Below are positions 46,500-55,230 of a stretch of DNA of 64,000 nt, piece after piece. This stretch comes from Brachyspira hampsonii 30446 (lineage in GTDB: Bacteria; Spirochaetota; Brachyspiria; Brachyspirales; Brachyspiraceae): the NCBI RefSeq assembly GCF_000316195.1, contig NZ_JH994110.1, forward strand, positions 870,621 to 934,620, written 5' to 3'. The notes beneath the pieces were generated by a model. It was not told the DNA's origin, made no database searches, and saw nothing but the letters and a program-made list of their open reading frames with translations. Numbering within the stretch: the stretch's first letter is position 1; the number at the start of each line of letters is the position of its first letter. A program made the position numbers and the translations under genes.

Positions 46500-46676
46500 A
46501 TGAACTATAGTATAAAAATTTTTTATAGTGAAGAAGATGATGGTTATATAGCTTTATCTGAAGAACTGGACTCTATTAGTGCTTTTGGGGCAACAGAAGA
46601 AGAAGCCTTGAAAGAAATAAAAAATGCGATAGCACTATATTTTGAAGAAAAAAATATACCATTAAAAAGGTCATAA
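46500..46676 (+). CDS. hicB: HicB-like antitoxin
   Basis: This 58-residue protein starts at ATG 46500, after GGAGG; the frame opens at a TTG at 46482 inside the end of hicA. The sequence MNYSIKIFYSEEDDGYIALSEELDSISAFGATEEEALKEIKNAIALYFEE is a typical partial RNase H-like HicB fold, which binds HicA and blocks its active site. It lacks the C-terminal DNA-binding domain of longer HicB proteins, so it may not autoregulate. The adjacent hicA is disrupted. Confidence 0.87.
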   Translation: MNYSIKIFYSEEDDGYIALSEELDSISAFGATEEEALKEIKNAIALYFEEKNIPLKRS

Positions 46677-46836
46677 AATTTCGTGTTTAGCTTTTTAGTT
46701 AGTTTATTTTTTTATATTGGATAATATCAGCATGTACATTATAGTTGCTGTAAGTGGTTGAAGTTCTATGATAAATTCCAATAATCGAATACTAATTAAA
46801 GCCGCAAACGTATGAATGTGTAAGATTTGCGATTAG

Positions 46837-47454
46837 TTAAATAATACTGTCTTTTATGTTCGGAAGTAAATTGTAGATTGATGTACCTATAGTACTTTCA
46901 AAATACGATTTTATTTCAAATACTTTTTTCCACCTTAAAGCACTTTGAGGAAATGTACCGTATCTTAAAGCTACATCTATAAACCTTTTTTCTACAATAC
47001 AAAAACCTGTAGGTAAAGCAAGACTATCGCATAATTGAATAAGCAGATCATAATCATCATACACAGCATTACTTATAAAATCTTTCATAAATTTATAATC
47101 ATATTCAGACATGTCAAATTTTCCTATTGCTGTATCTATATCCTGTATCATAAATGCGTGACTTATGCATATTTGAGCCAATTTATACCAGCCGTATTTA
47201 ATGCAATATTTGTAACCGTCTATTAAATGCCGCTCAGAGCTTATCCCAGTGTATCTTCCTATGTCATGAAGAAGTCCAAATATGTAGGCATTATCTTCAT
47301 CTAGCTTTTTGTTTTTAGAGTTTTTATTGTAGTGTGAAGCTATTATTCCTGCAGCTTTGGCAGTGTATCTTGAATGTTCCGCCCAAGGAGTGGGGTTTAA
47401 TTTGTATGCTTTGTTTAATTCGTATTCTGCTCTTTCTAAATCTAGTATTTCCAT
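46837..47454 (-). CDS. HD domain phosphohydrolase
   Basis: The protein has 205 residues. The metal-binding HD pattern is present: WAEHSRYTAKAAG (first His, ~22), FGLLHDIGRYTG (His-Asp), ERHLIDGYKY, and ISHAF. These are predicted metal-dependent phosphohydrolases of nucleotides. Substrate unknown. The gene is monocistronic and faces away from the small lipoprotein at 47570. The length is normal for stand-alone HD proteins. Confidence 0.88.
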   Translation of the reverse strand: MEILDLERAEYELNKAYKLNPTPWAEHSRYTAKAAGIIASHYNKNSKNKKLDEDNAYIFGLLHDIGRYTGISSERHLIDGYKYCIKYGWYKLAQICISHAFMIQDIDTAIGKFDMSEYDYKFMKDFISNAVYDDYDLLIQLCDSLALPTGFCIVEKRFIDVALRYGTFPQSALRWKKVFEIKSYFESTIGTSIYNLLPNIKDSII

Positions 47455-47569
47455 AATTATTTCCTATGTATTAATAATAATATAAATTTTTTAAAAAATA
47501 AATATCATTATAGGGAACTTTTATTATATTTTTTCGTCTAATAAAGCAAATAAAAGCTAGGGTATCACT

Positions 47570-47833
47570 ATGTTAAAAAAAATTATTTTTGCATTTTCTT
47601 CTATAATATCACTTTTTTTATTAAGCTCATGCTCCCCTGCATTTGACAGAATGTTTCGTATGGCTCCTCCGCCTCCTCATGCCAGACATTATTTTGATTT
47701 TCCTATGATGTTTGGAGTACCTTTTGGTATTAATGGAATCCTTAGTATAATAATAAAAATATTGATAATTGTTGCATTAGTATTTTTAGTAAAGATTTTG
47801 TATAATAAAGATAAAAACAACAAAAAAGAATAA
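47570..47833 (+). CDS. small lipoprotein with membrane helix
   Basis: This 87-residue protein has a lipoprotein signal ending FLLSSC (Cys21). It continues with a Pro/His-rich stretch (MAPPPPHARHYFDFP) and a C-terminal hydrophobic helix (GILSIIIKILIIVALVFLVKIL) ending in a basic tail, so it would be lipid-anchored at one end and membrane-spanning at the other. No family is recognised. AGGGT lies upstream of the ATG. Codon use is like its neighbours. Function unknown. Confidence 0.7.
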   Translation: MLKKIIFAFSSIISLFLLSSCSPAFDRMFRMAPPPPHARHYFDFPMMFGVPFGINGILSIIIKILIIVALVFLVKILYNKDKNNKKE

Positions 47834-47951
47834 TTTGTTATTTTGCCTTATATTTATGGCGGTTTATTTTTGTAAAAGTATATATAGTATTATTTTATTA
47901 GCCTAATATTTATATATTAAAAATATTTGTTTTGTTATGCAAATTATATTA

Positions 47952-48187
47952 GACTTGTTTCAAAACTACTTGACAAGATTAATTATTAAAATGATTTAAT
48001 TTGAAAATTACAAATATAATGTTTTATATGTTGTATAAATTATTATTTTAGTATATAAATATGCAGTCCTTCGCTTGCAGACGCTTTCCAAAGTAAATTT
48101 TCGCGAGGTGACTTCGTCGGCACGCACAGTGTGAAACGGCTGGGCTAGTCCCCTCAGAATTATAAAAAATTAGTTTTGAAACAAGTC
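47952..48187. mobile_element. MITE-like element with TA duplication
   Basis: The ends are GACTTGTTTCAAAACTACTT and TTAGTTTTGAAACAAGTC, flanked by TA. The 236-bp core has GCAGTCCTTCGCTTGC and a GC-rich island ending GGGCTAGTCCCC. It lies in the gap before the RND gene. Confidence 0.87.
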
Positions 48188-48316
48188 TATTAATGATATC
48201 AAATTAAAATATTATTAGTTTAAAAGTTATAAAATTTATAATAAAAACTATTGAATATTTTTTAGAATTTAATATCATATTTCCGTAGTATTTTTATGAT
48301 ATAAATTTGTAAAAAA

Positions 48317-51300
48317 ATGAAGAAATTTATTACTTTCATAGTAAATAGACCTACAACAGTATTTGTTACATTAGTATCCATGTTCATAATTGGATTTATT
48401 AGTATATCAAGACTCAGCATAAATTATCTTCCCAATATGGAAGTTCCAATTATCAGTATAAAAACAACTTATGATAATGCCGGAGCAGAAGAAGTTGAGA
48501 AATCGGTTACAAGATTAGTTGAAAATGCTGTATCATCTGTTAATAATGTAAAGACTATTAAATCAAAATCTAAAGAATCAGAATCTAATGTTGAAATAGA
48601 ATTTAATTGGGGAACAGATCTGCAGACGGCAGCAGATGATATAAGGGAAGCCATTGATATGATTAGATCCTCTTTGCCTGATGATGCGGATAATCCAAAT
48701 ATATCTAAATTTTCAACGGATGCAGAACCCATAATGAATATAGCTTTTTTTGGTACAGATAATTTGGCATCTCTCTATGATTTAGTTGATAGTCAAATAC
48801 TTACGAGATTGGAGCAAGTTGAAGGAGTAGCACAAACAGAAATAAGAGGCGGATTAAAAAAGATTATTTCTGTGGATATAGATGTAAATAGAATTAACGC
48901 CTATTCTATAAATATTAATGATATAGTAAAAACTCTTTCTTTAGAAAATCAGAATGTTGCAGGAGGTGAAACTTATGAGGGTGTTTATAAATATAATATA
49001 AGAACTACAGGAGAGTTTAAAGAGGTAGAAGATATTGAAGATGTTGTAGTTGTACTAAAGAATGGTACCTATCCTGTAAGGGTAAGGGATATAGCTTATG
49101 TACATGAGGATTATGAAGATGACTCTGAGATTGTTCGTATTAACGGACAAAAAGCTTTAACTATTGCAGTAACTAAAGAGTCAGGCGGCAACATTATACA
49201 AATAGCAAGAGATGTAGAAAAAAGGCTTAATGAGATTAGGCTTCCATCAGGAGTTTATTATCAGATACTTTTTAATAGTTCAGATACAATAAAGAATTCT
49301 ATTCATAATGTTTTAAATACTGTGTGGCAGGGAGCTTTATTTGCCGTATTAGTTCTTATGATATATTTATGGGATATAAGAAGCGTATTTATAATAAGTA
49401 TATCAATACCTGTATCTGTGATAACTACTTTTATATTAATGTATTTTTTCAATATCACTATTAATGTAATCTCTCTTTCTGGTTTGGTGCTTGGTGTCGG
49501 AATGATGGTTGATAATTCTATAGTAGTTCTTGAAAATATTTTTTATTACAGCAATTATTTTTCTAAATGCAATATTAATAAAAATGATAAAAGAATGATA
49601 AAAATAAATAATATAAAATCATCTATACTAGGAACTAGTGAAGTGTCTATTGCAATAACAGCTTCTACTTTAACAAGCGTATGTGTATTTCTTCCATTTT
49701 TGTTTGTTAAAGGACAGATGGGACAGATGTTTAGTGATTTATGTATTACTGTTTCTATATCGCTATTAACTTCTCTTTTTGTGGCTTTAACTATAGTACC
49801 GCTTTTAGCATCAAGATTAAATAAATTGAATCCTGATAGTAAGTTAAATTTATTATTAATAAAATTAGAGACTTTCTTTAATAAAAATCTTCATAATAAT
49901 ATAGAGAAGTTCTATGTAAGTACCCTTTTAATAGTAATAAAGAACAAAAAGAAATCTTTTGCTTTAATATCTGTTTTATTAAGTTTATCATTATTTTTAT
50001 TACTAATGAATATAGGTAAAGAAGGATATCCCGTATCAGATGAAGGTACTATTATATCAAGATTAAGACTTCCTGTAGGTGCTAGGGTAGAGTTTACAGA
50101 TATGTTTATTGAAAGAATGGAAAAAGATATAGAAAGTGCTGTTAGTAATAACATGGCATACTATGAAACCAGAGTGAGAACAGGAAGAAATGAGCATCAT
50201 GGGGAAGTTAGAGTAAAATTGATAGATAGAGAAGATGGAAGAAAATTTGATATTAGTCATTATATAGAGAGTATAAGAAATAAAGTCAATGGATATCCAG
50301 GACGAATAGAGCTTAATTCTGAAAATACTGCTATGGGAAAACCTAAAAATTACAGTGCTATTATTATAGAGCTTGTAGGAGATGATCTTGATAGGGGGTA
50401 TGATGTAGCAAGTAATGTTATAGCTGCTGTAAATAATGTTGATGGTATTAGAAGTGTTTTAATAAAAGAAGATGATTCTAATCATGAACTTATTTTTGAT
50501 ATAGACAGAGATTTAGTATCTAAAATGGGTATCAATATTAATACGATTGCAAATATTATAAGAACTTCATTCAGCGGTACAACTGCAAGCAAGATGACTT
50601 TAGATAATTCTATATATGTTGATACAGATATAATAGTTCGTTTGGAAGATAGAAACAGAGATGATATTTCAAGCATTCAAAAAATGATGATTCCTACTTC
50701 AAATGGTATAGTACCAATATCATCTCTTGTAGAGATACATAAATCTACAGGTCCTATAGAGATTAACAGAAAAAATGATAAAAGAATAATAGAGATAAAT
50801 GCTAGTTCTTATGGAAGATCTATAAATGAAATTATTATAGATATCAGAAAAGAGCTTAATAAAATATATATACCAAGCGGATTTTCAATAAATTTTTCAG
50901 GCGATTATGAGGACATGCAGGAGGCTTTTATTCAGCTAATCATTTCTATGATAATGGCTTTGGTATTTGTATATGCTATAATAGCAGGTCAGTTTGAATC
51001 TTATCTTACCCCTTTTGTTATATCTTTAGCGGTTCCTTTTGCATTATTTGGGGCTTTAATATTTTTGTACTTTTCTGGAAATACTTTAAATGTTTACAGC
51101 GGTATAGGTATAATAATGCTTGTAGGAATAGTTGTTAATAATGGAATAGTTTTAATAGACTATATGAATAGGGTTGTGCTTGAAAAAAATATAAGTTGGG
51201 ACAGTGCTGCATTGGAATCATGCAGAAGAAGATTAAGACCTGTACTTATGACTTCATTAACTACAATATTAGGGCTTCTTCCTATGATTTTTGAAGTAGG

Positions 51301-51442
51301 CAGCGGAAGTGAAATGTACAGACCTTTAGCCATAGCAGTTTGCGGAGGGCTTATATTTTCTACTATGTTTACTCTTATTATAATACCTTCTGTTTATTCT
51401 AGTTTTAGAAATAGATTCAATATAAAGATAAGAAACGATTAA
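48317..51442 (+). CDS. RND family efflux transporter (HAE-type)
   Basis: The protein has 1041 residues, the normal length of an AcrB-like resistance-nodulation-division pump with twelve helices and two large periplasmic loops. Signatures are the N-terminal FIVNRPTTVFVTLVSMFIIGFISISRLSINYLPNMEVP, the TM4 proton-relay segment VLGVGMMVDNSIVVLEN (Asp-Asn rather than Asp-Asp), and the C-terminal half VNNGIVLIDYMN with MTSLTTILGLLPM. Such pumps need a membrane-fusion protein and an outer-membrane channel; neither is adjacent here. The gene stands alone, with no strong ribosome binding site before the ATG. Export of toxic compounds or lipids is possible. Confidence 0.93.
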   Translation: MKKFITFIVNRPTTVFVTLVSMFIIGFISISRLSINYLPNMEVPIISIKTTYDNAGAEEVEKSVTRLVENAVSSVNNVKTIKSKSKESESNVEIEFNWGTDLQTAADDIREAIDMIRSSLPDDADNPNISKFSTDAEPIMNIAFFGTDNLASLYDLVDSQILTRLEQVEGVAQTEIRGGLKKIISVDIDVNRINAYSININDIVKTLSLENQNVAGGETYEGVYKYNIRTTGEFKEVEDIEDVVVVLKNGTYPVRVRDIAYVHEDYEDDSEIVRINGQKALTIAVTKESGGNIIQIARDVEKRLNEIRLPSGVYYQILFNSSDTIKNSIHNVLNTVWQGALFAVLVLMIYLWDIRSVFIISISIPVSVITTFILMYFFNITINVISLSGLVLGVGMMVDNSIVVLENIFYYSNYFSKCNINKNDKRMIKINNIKSSILGTSEVSIAITASTLTSVCVFLPFLFVKGQMGQMFSDLCITVSISLLTSLFVALTIVPLLASRLNKLNPDSKLNLLLIKLETFFNKNLHNNIEKFYVSTLLIVIKNKKKSFALISVLLSLSLFLLLMNIGKEGYPVSDEGTIISRLRLPVGARVEFTDMFIERMEKDIESAVSNNMAYYETRVRTGRNEHHGEVRVKLIDREDGRKFDISHYIESIRNKVNGYPGRIELNSENTAMGKPKNYSAIIIELVGDDLDRGYDVASNVIAAVNNVDGIRSVLIKEDDSNHELIFDIDRDLVSKMGININTIANIIRTSFSGTTASKMTLDNSIYVDTDIIVRLEDRNRDDISSIQKMMIPTSNGIVPISSLVEIHKSTGPIEINRKNDKRIIEINASSYGRSINEIIIDIRKELNKIYIPSGFSINFSGDYEDMQEAFIQLIISMIMALVFVYAIIAGQFESYLTPFVISLAVPFALFGALIFLYFSGNTLNVYSGIGIIMLVGIVVNNGIVLIDYMNRVVLEKNISWDSAALESCRRRLRPVLMTSLTTILGLLPMIFEVGSGSEMYRPLAIAVCGGLIFSTMFTLIIIPSVYSSFRNRFNIKIRND

Positions 51443-51956
51443 TAATATACTTATAATGTTTTAAGTAAGTATAATTTATTAGATTTATAAATTTCTTCTC
51501 ATTCCCCACCCTTTAAACTTTACAGCCTTATTTGAAGTAAATAATTTCCTTTATTTTAAAAACTTAAACTGTCAAAGCATGCCCACCCAAGTTCTTTTTA
51601 AATTTGATGACTTTTATAGCACGCGGTAAAATAAATTTAAATTTATAGTATGGATTATAATTATTGACTAGCCTTGTTTTACTGCAAGTTTAACGCGTGG
51701 AAAACAAATTTTATATAACAGATATTATCAACTTTTTTGATTGTTTTTAAATTTGCAAAAATATTATTTATTAGATTTATAAATTTATTCTAACTCCCCA
51801 CCATTTAAACTTTACAGCCATATTTGAAGTAAATAATTTCCTTTATATTTAAAACTTAAACTCTCAAAGCACACCCGCACAAGTTTTTTTATATTTATAA
51901 ATTACAGTTTTTATGTTAAAGTTTTGTATATTGTTAATGAATTAAGGGTATAACTG
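51443..51956. repeat. two copies of a ~125-bp dispersed repeat
   Basis: Copies at about 51471-51600 and 51766-51890 are highly similar. They share ATTTATTAGATTTATAAATTT, CCCACC.TTTAAACTTTACAGCC, TATTTGAAGTAAATAATTTC and AAGCA.GCCC.CCCAAGTT. Related degenerate copies are near 23.7, 30.1, 55.1 and 60.9 kb. No gene is seen in this stretch. Confidence 0.8.
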
Positions 51957-53015
51957 ATGAACTATATAGGAAGCAAATTATCACTTTTAGATTTTTTATA
52001 TGAATCTATAATGTCGGTAATAGACAGCGATTCTAATATATTCTGCGATTTGTTTGCAGGTACTGGTATTGTAGGAAGGTATTTTAAATCAAAAAATTTT
52101 TCTGTAATAGCCAATGATATACAGTATTACAGTTATGCTTTAAATAAACATTATATAGAGAACAGTAAATATTTAAATTTTGATGGTTTAAGTGAAGAAA
52201 TAGAAAAATTAAAAGAAGCTGATATTAATAAAAAATATGTAATTGTATGTGAGTATCTAAATAATCTAGGTTATAAAGAAGGTTTCATTTATAATAATTA
52301 TTCTTTGGGAGGTACTAAAGGTAAAGAGTTTGAAAGGATATACTTTTCAGATGAAAATGCTATGAAATGTGATGCTGTGAGAATGAAAATAGGAGAGTGG
52401 TTTAGTAATAAAAAAATCAATGAAAATGAATATTATTTTCTTATTGCTAGCTTGCTTGAAAATATAGATAAATATGCCAATACGGCTTCAGTTTACGGAG
52501 CTTTTTTAAAAGAAATTAAAAAAACAGCTGCAAAAACTTTTAATTATTATCCTGCTGAATTTATTATGAGTAATATAGAACATAAAGTGTATAATGAAGA
52601 TGCCAATAAATTAATCGAAAATATTAAAACAGATATTTTGTATTTAGACCCTCCGTATAATAGAAGACAATATTCTGATAATTATCATATACTTGAAACA
52701 ATAGCTAAATATGATAATCCAATAATAAAAGGAAAAACAGGACTTAGAAATAGCAGAATAAAATCATTATATTGTAGTAGAAATTATGTTTATAATGCAT
52801 TTGAAGAATTAATAAATAAAGCCAATGCTAAATATATATTTTTAAGCTATAATAATGAAGGTTTATTATCATTGGAAGATATAAGGAAAATAATGTCGTA
52901 TAAAGGTGAATACGGATTATTTAAAAAAGAATACAGCAGGTTTAAAGCAGATAATAAAAGATGCAGTTCAGCTTCAAAAACGATTGAATATCTTCATTAT
53001 GTTATAGTGAAATAA
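51957..53015 (+). CDS. D12-class N6-adenine DNA methyltransferase
   Basis: The protein has 352 residues. The start NYIGSKLSLLDFL and motif I CDLFAGTGIVGRYF lie at the N-terminus, and the catalytic motif IV LDPPYNRRQYSDNY is at residue ~231: the alpha-class order of Dam/D12 enzymes, which methylate adenine N6. No restriction partner is adjacent, so it could be a solitary methylase or part of a split system. It lies after two copies of a dispersed repeat and before the XpaC/TelA pair. Recognition site not predictable. Confidence 0.92.
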   Translation: MNYIGSKLSLLDFLYESIMSVIDSDSNIFCDLFAGTGIVGRYFKSKNFSVIANDIQYYSYALNKHYIENSKYLNFDGLSEEIEKLKEADINKKYVIVCEYLNNLGYKEGFIYNNYSLGGTKGKEFERIYFSDENAMKCDAVRMKIGEWFSNKKINENEYYFLIASLLENIDKYANTASVYGAFLKEIKKTAAKTFNYYPAEFIMSNIEHKVYNEDANKLIENIKTDILYLDPPYNRRQYSDNYHILETIAKYDNPIIKGKTGLRNSRIKSLYCSRNYVYNAFEELINKANAKYIFLSYNNEGLLSLEDIRKIMSYKGEYGLFKKEYSRFKADNKRCSSASKTIEYLHYVIVK

Positions 53016-53133
53016 TCAATATCTTGCAATATTATATTTATTCATTATAATATATATCAAGCATAAGTAAATGTATTTTACTTTATATTATATTTTATAG
53101 TTTTATTAATTTAGTTTATTTGAGAGGATATGT

Positions 53134-53670
53134 ATGTCAAGAGATGAAGATGATTTTATTTTTCAGAGATTAAGGCAAAATATACAAAGAAATTTCCCAA
53201 GAGAAGATGATGTAAATACTTATAACACAAATAATTATAGGAAAGATAGTTATTCAAATGAAGACAGTTTAATAATTTTGGAAACTCAAAGAAATATAGA
53301 TAAAATTACCGATTTCTCTCAAAAAATAGATGATCCGGAACTTACCCCTGCATTAAAAGAAATGATAAGTATATTAAAAGAAATGTCTAATTATTCTAAG
53401 GTAAATAAAGAAGGTGAAAAAAAATTAGAAAAAATAAATGAATATCATCTGCCAACAGCCATAAAAATGCTTAATTCCTATATAGATTTCTGCAATTTTC
53501 CTGTAAAAAATGAAAATATGCAAAAAACGGCACAGGAGATAGAAGATGTCATAATAAAATTAAATGAAGCATTGAAAAAAATGCTTGTAGAGATGAATCA
53601 GAATAAATTAATCGATATAAACAGCGATATAGATGTATTAAAAAACATGCTTGAAAAAGATGGTCTATAA
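53134..53670 (+). CDS. XpaC-like protein (5-bromo-4-chloroindolyl phosphate hydrolysis family)
   Basis: The protein has 178 residues. The N-terminus is polar and disordered; the C-terminal ~100 residues fit the XpaC family: HLPTAIKMLNSYIDFCNF, then a KTAQEIEDVIIKLNEALKKML helix and the ending DINSDIDVLKNMLEKDGL. The family is regularly encoded next to TelA, as here (39 nt upstream). The biochemical role is unclear despite the name; it may support envelope or stress tolerance. GAGAGG precedes the ATG. Confidence 0.82.
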   Translation: MSRDEDDFIFQRLRQNIQRNFPREDDVNTYNTNNYRKDSYSNEDSLIILETQRNIDKITDFSQKIDDPELTPALKEMISILKEMSNYSKVNKEGEKKLEKINEYHLPTAIKMLNSYIDFCNFPVKNENMQKTAQEIEDVIIKLNEALKKMLVEMNQNKLIDINSDIDVLKNMLEKDGL

Positions 53671-53709
53671 TAAAAAGTAAAAAATATATAAAAAATAAGG
53701 AGAAGTTTT

Positions 53710-54972
53710 ATGGAAAATAATGAGAGTCAATTAAATAATTCACAGTTTAGTAATATTCAAGGACAAAATATAGTAAATAATCAGCCTATTGAGCAAGCAC
53801 AGAATTTTACTCAGCCTAATGTTCAGCCTGTAGTACAAAATGCGATGCCTGCGAATATGCCAAATACTATTAATACTCAAAATTATAATACTCAGAATGC
53901 CGCACAGCAAGTTCTTAATGATATGAACAGTGTTTCAAGCAAGCAATTTACTCCTGAAGAGTTAGCAAAAATAAATGAAGTTTCAAATAATATTAATTTG
54001 AAGGACTCTGTTTCTATAATGTCTTATGGTTCGGCAGCACAAAATAAGATGGTGCAATTTTCTGAAAATACTTTAAGCAATGTTATGAATAAAGATTTAG
54101 GTGAGGTAGGAGATGCTATTACTGATGTTATAACAGAACTTAAAAGTTTTGATATAGAAAATGAAACTAAAGGAAAAGGTATATTCGGATTTTTTAAGAA
54201 AGCTACAAATAATCTTACTAAATTAAAAACTAAATATACTAATGTAGAAACGAATATAGACAACATAGTAAAAACATTGGAAGCACATCAGAGAAATCTA
54301 TTAAAGGATATAAGTATTTTAGATCAAATGTATAATTATAATTTGGAATACTTAAAAGAATTAGAAATATATATAGAGGCAGGCAAACAGAAACTTAATC
54401 AATTAACAACTAATGAAATACCAGCTTTAGAAGCAAAGGCTATGGCAAGTAATTCTACTGAAGATGCCCAAATGGCTAGAGATATAAAAGATTTAGCTAA
54501 TAGATTTGAAAAAAGAATACATGATTTAGAGCTTACAAAAACAATTTCTATACAAACAATACCTCAAATTCGTTTGGTACAGAATAATAATGTTATAATG
54601 ACAGAAAAAATTCAATCTACAATAACAAATACAATACCTCTTTGGAAGAATCAGATGGTTTTGGCTATAGGGCTTCATCATTCTAATGAGGCTGCAAAGG
54701 CACAAAGAGCAGTTACTGATACTACAAATGAACTACTAAGAAAGAATGCTGAAATGCTTAAAACTTCAACAATAGAAACTGCTAAGGAAGCAGAGAGAGG
54801 AATAGTTGATATTGAAACATTAAAACATACAAATCAGCAGTTAATATCAACTTTAGATGAAGTTATGAAAATACAGACAGAGGGCAGAGAGAAAAGAAAA
54901 GCAGCTGAAGCAGAATTAAGAAATATAGAAAATGAACTTAAAACAAAAATATTAAATATATCAAAAAATTAA
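53710..54972 (+). CDS. telA: TelA family protein (toxic anion/tellurite resistance)
   Basis: The protein has 420 residues. An Asn/Gln-rich N-terminal tail (~80 residues) precedes a long all-helical TelA domain (PF05816-like): LLKDISILDQMYNYNLEYLKELEIYIEAGKQKL, the RIHDLELTKTISIQTIPQIRLVQ region, and IPLWKNQMVLAIGLHHSNEAAKAQRAVTDTTNELLRKNAEML. It is associated with tellurite and other toxic anion resistance and with envelope stress, although the mechanism is unknown. Cytosolic. Together with xpaC it forms a two-gene operon ending at a hairpin near 55.0 kb. AAGGAG lies upstream of the ATG. Confidence 0.92.
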   Translation: MENNESQLNNSQFSNIQGQNIVNNQPIEQAQNFTQPNVQPVVQNAMPANMPNTINTQNYNTQNAAQQVLNDMNSVSSKQFTPEELAKINEVSNNINLKDSVSIMSYGSAAQNKMVQFSENTLSNVMNKDLGEVGDAITDVITELKSFDIENETKGKGIFGFFKKATNNLTKLKTKYTNVETNIDNIVKTLEAHQRNLLKDISILDQMYNYNLEYLKELEIYIEAGKQKLNQLTTNEIPALEAKAMASNSTEDAQMARDIKDLANRFEKRIHDLELTKTISIQTIPQIRLVQNNNVIMTEKIQSTITNTIPLWKNQMVLAIGLHHSNEAAKAQRAVTDTTNELLRKNAEMLKTSTIETAKEAERGIVDIETLKHTNQQLISTLDEVMKIQTEGREKRKAAEAELRNIENELKTKILNISKN

Positions 54973-54990
54973 TATAAGATTTTATAAATA

Positions 54991-55034
54991 AAAAAAGCTC
55001 ATCTGTATATAAAAATATAGATGAGTATTTTTAT
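54991..55034 (+). terminator. terminator of the xpaC-telA operon
   Basis: The stem CTCATCT / AGATGAG with flanking A/T pairs is followed by a T-rich tail. Confidence 0.8.
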
Positions 55035-55126
55035 ATAATAAACTATGAGATTTTGTACATACTTGCTTAATAAAATTAAAAAAATAAATATCGAAATTTT
55101 AAAAGTTAAACAAAATATGTTTTATT

Positions 55127-55215
55127 ATAGCTCCCGCCATTTTTAGTTTATAGCCATATTTATAACATAATTTCATTTATATTTAAAACATAAACCCTAA
55201 AAGCAAACAATCAAA
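55127..55215. repeat. degenerate copy of the ~125-bp repeat
   Basis: It has CTCCCGCCATTTTTAGTTTA, TAGCCATATTTATAACATAAT and AAAACATAAACCCTAAAAGCA, parallel to the copies at 51.5 kb but diverged. It lies between the telA terminator and the NSS gene stop. Confidence 0.5.
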
Positions 55216-55230
55216 TTATCAATGTTTTAA

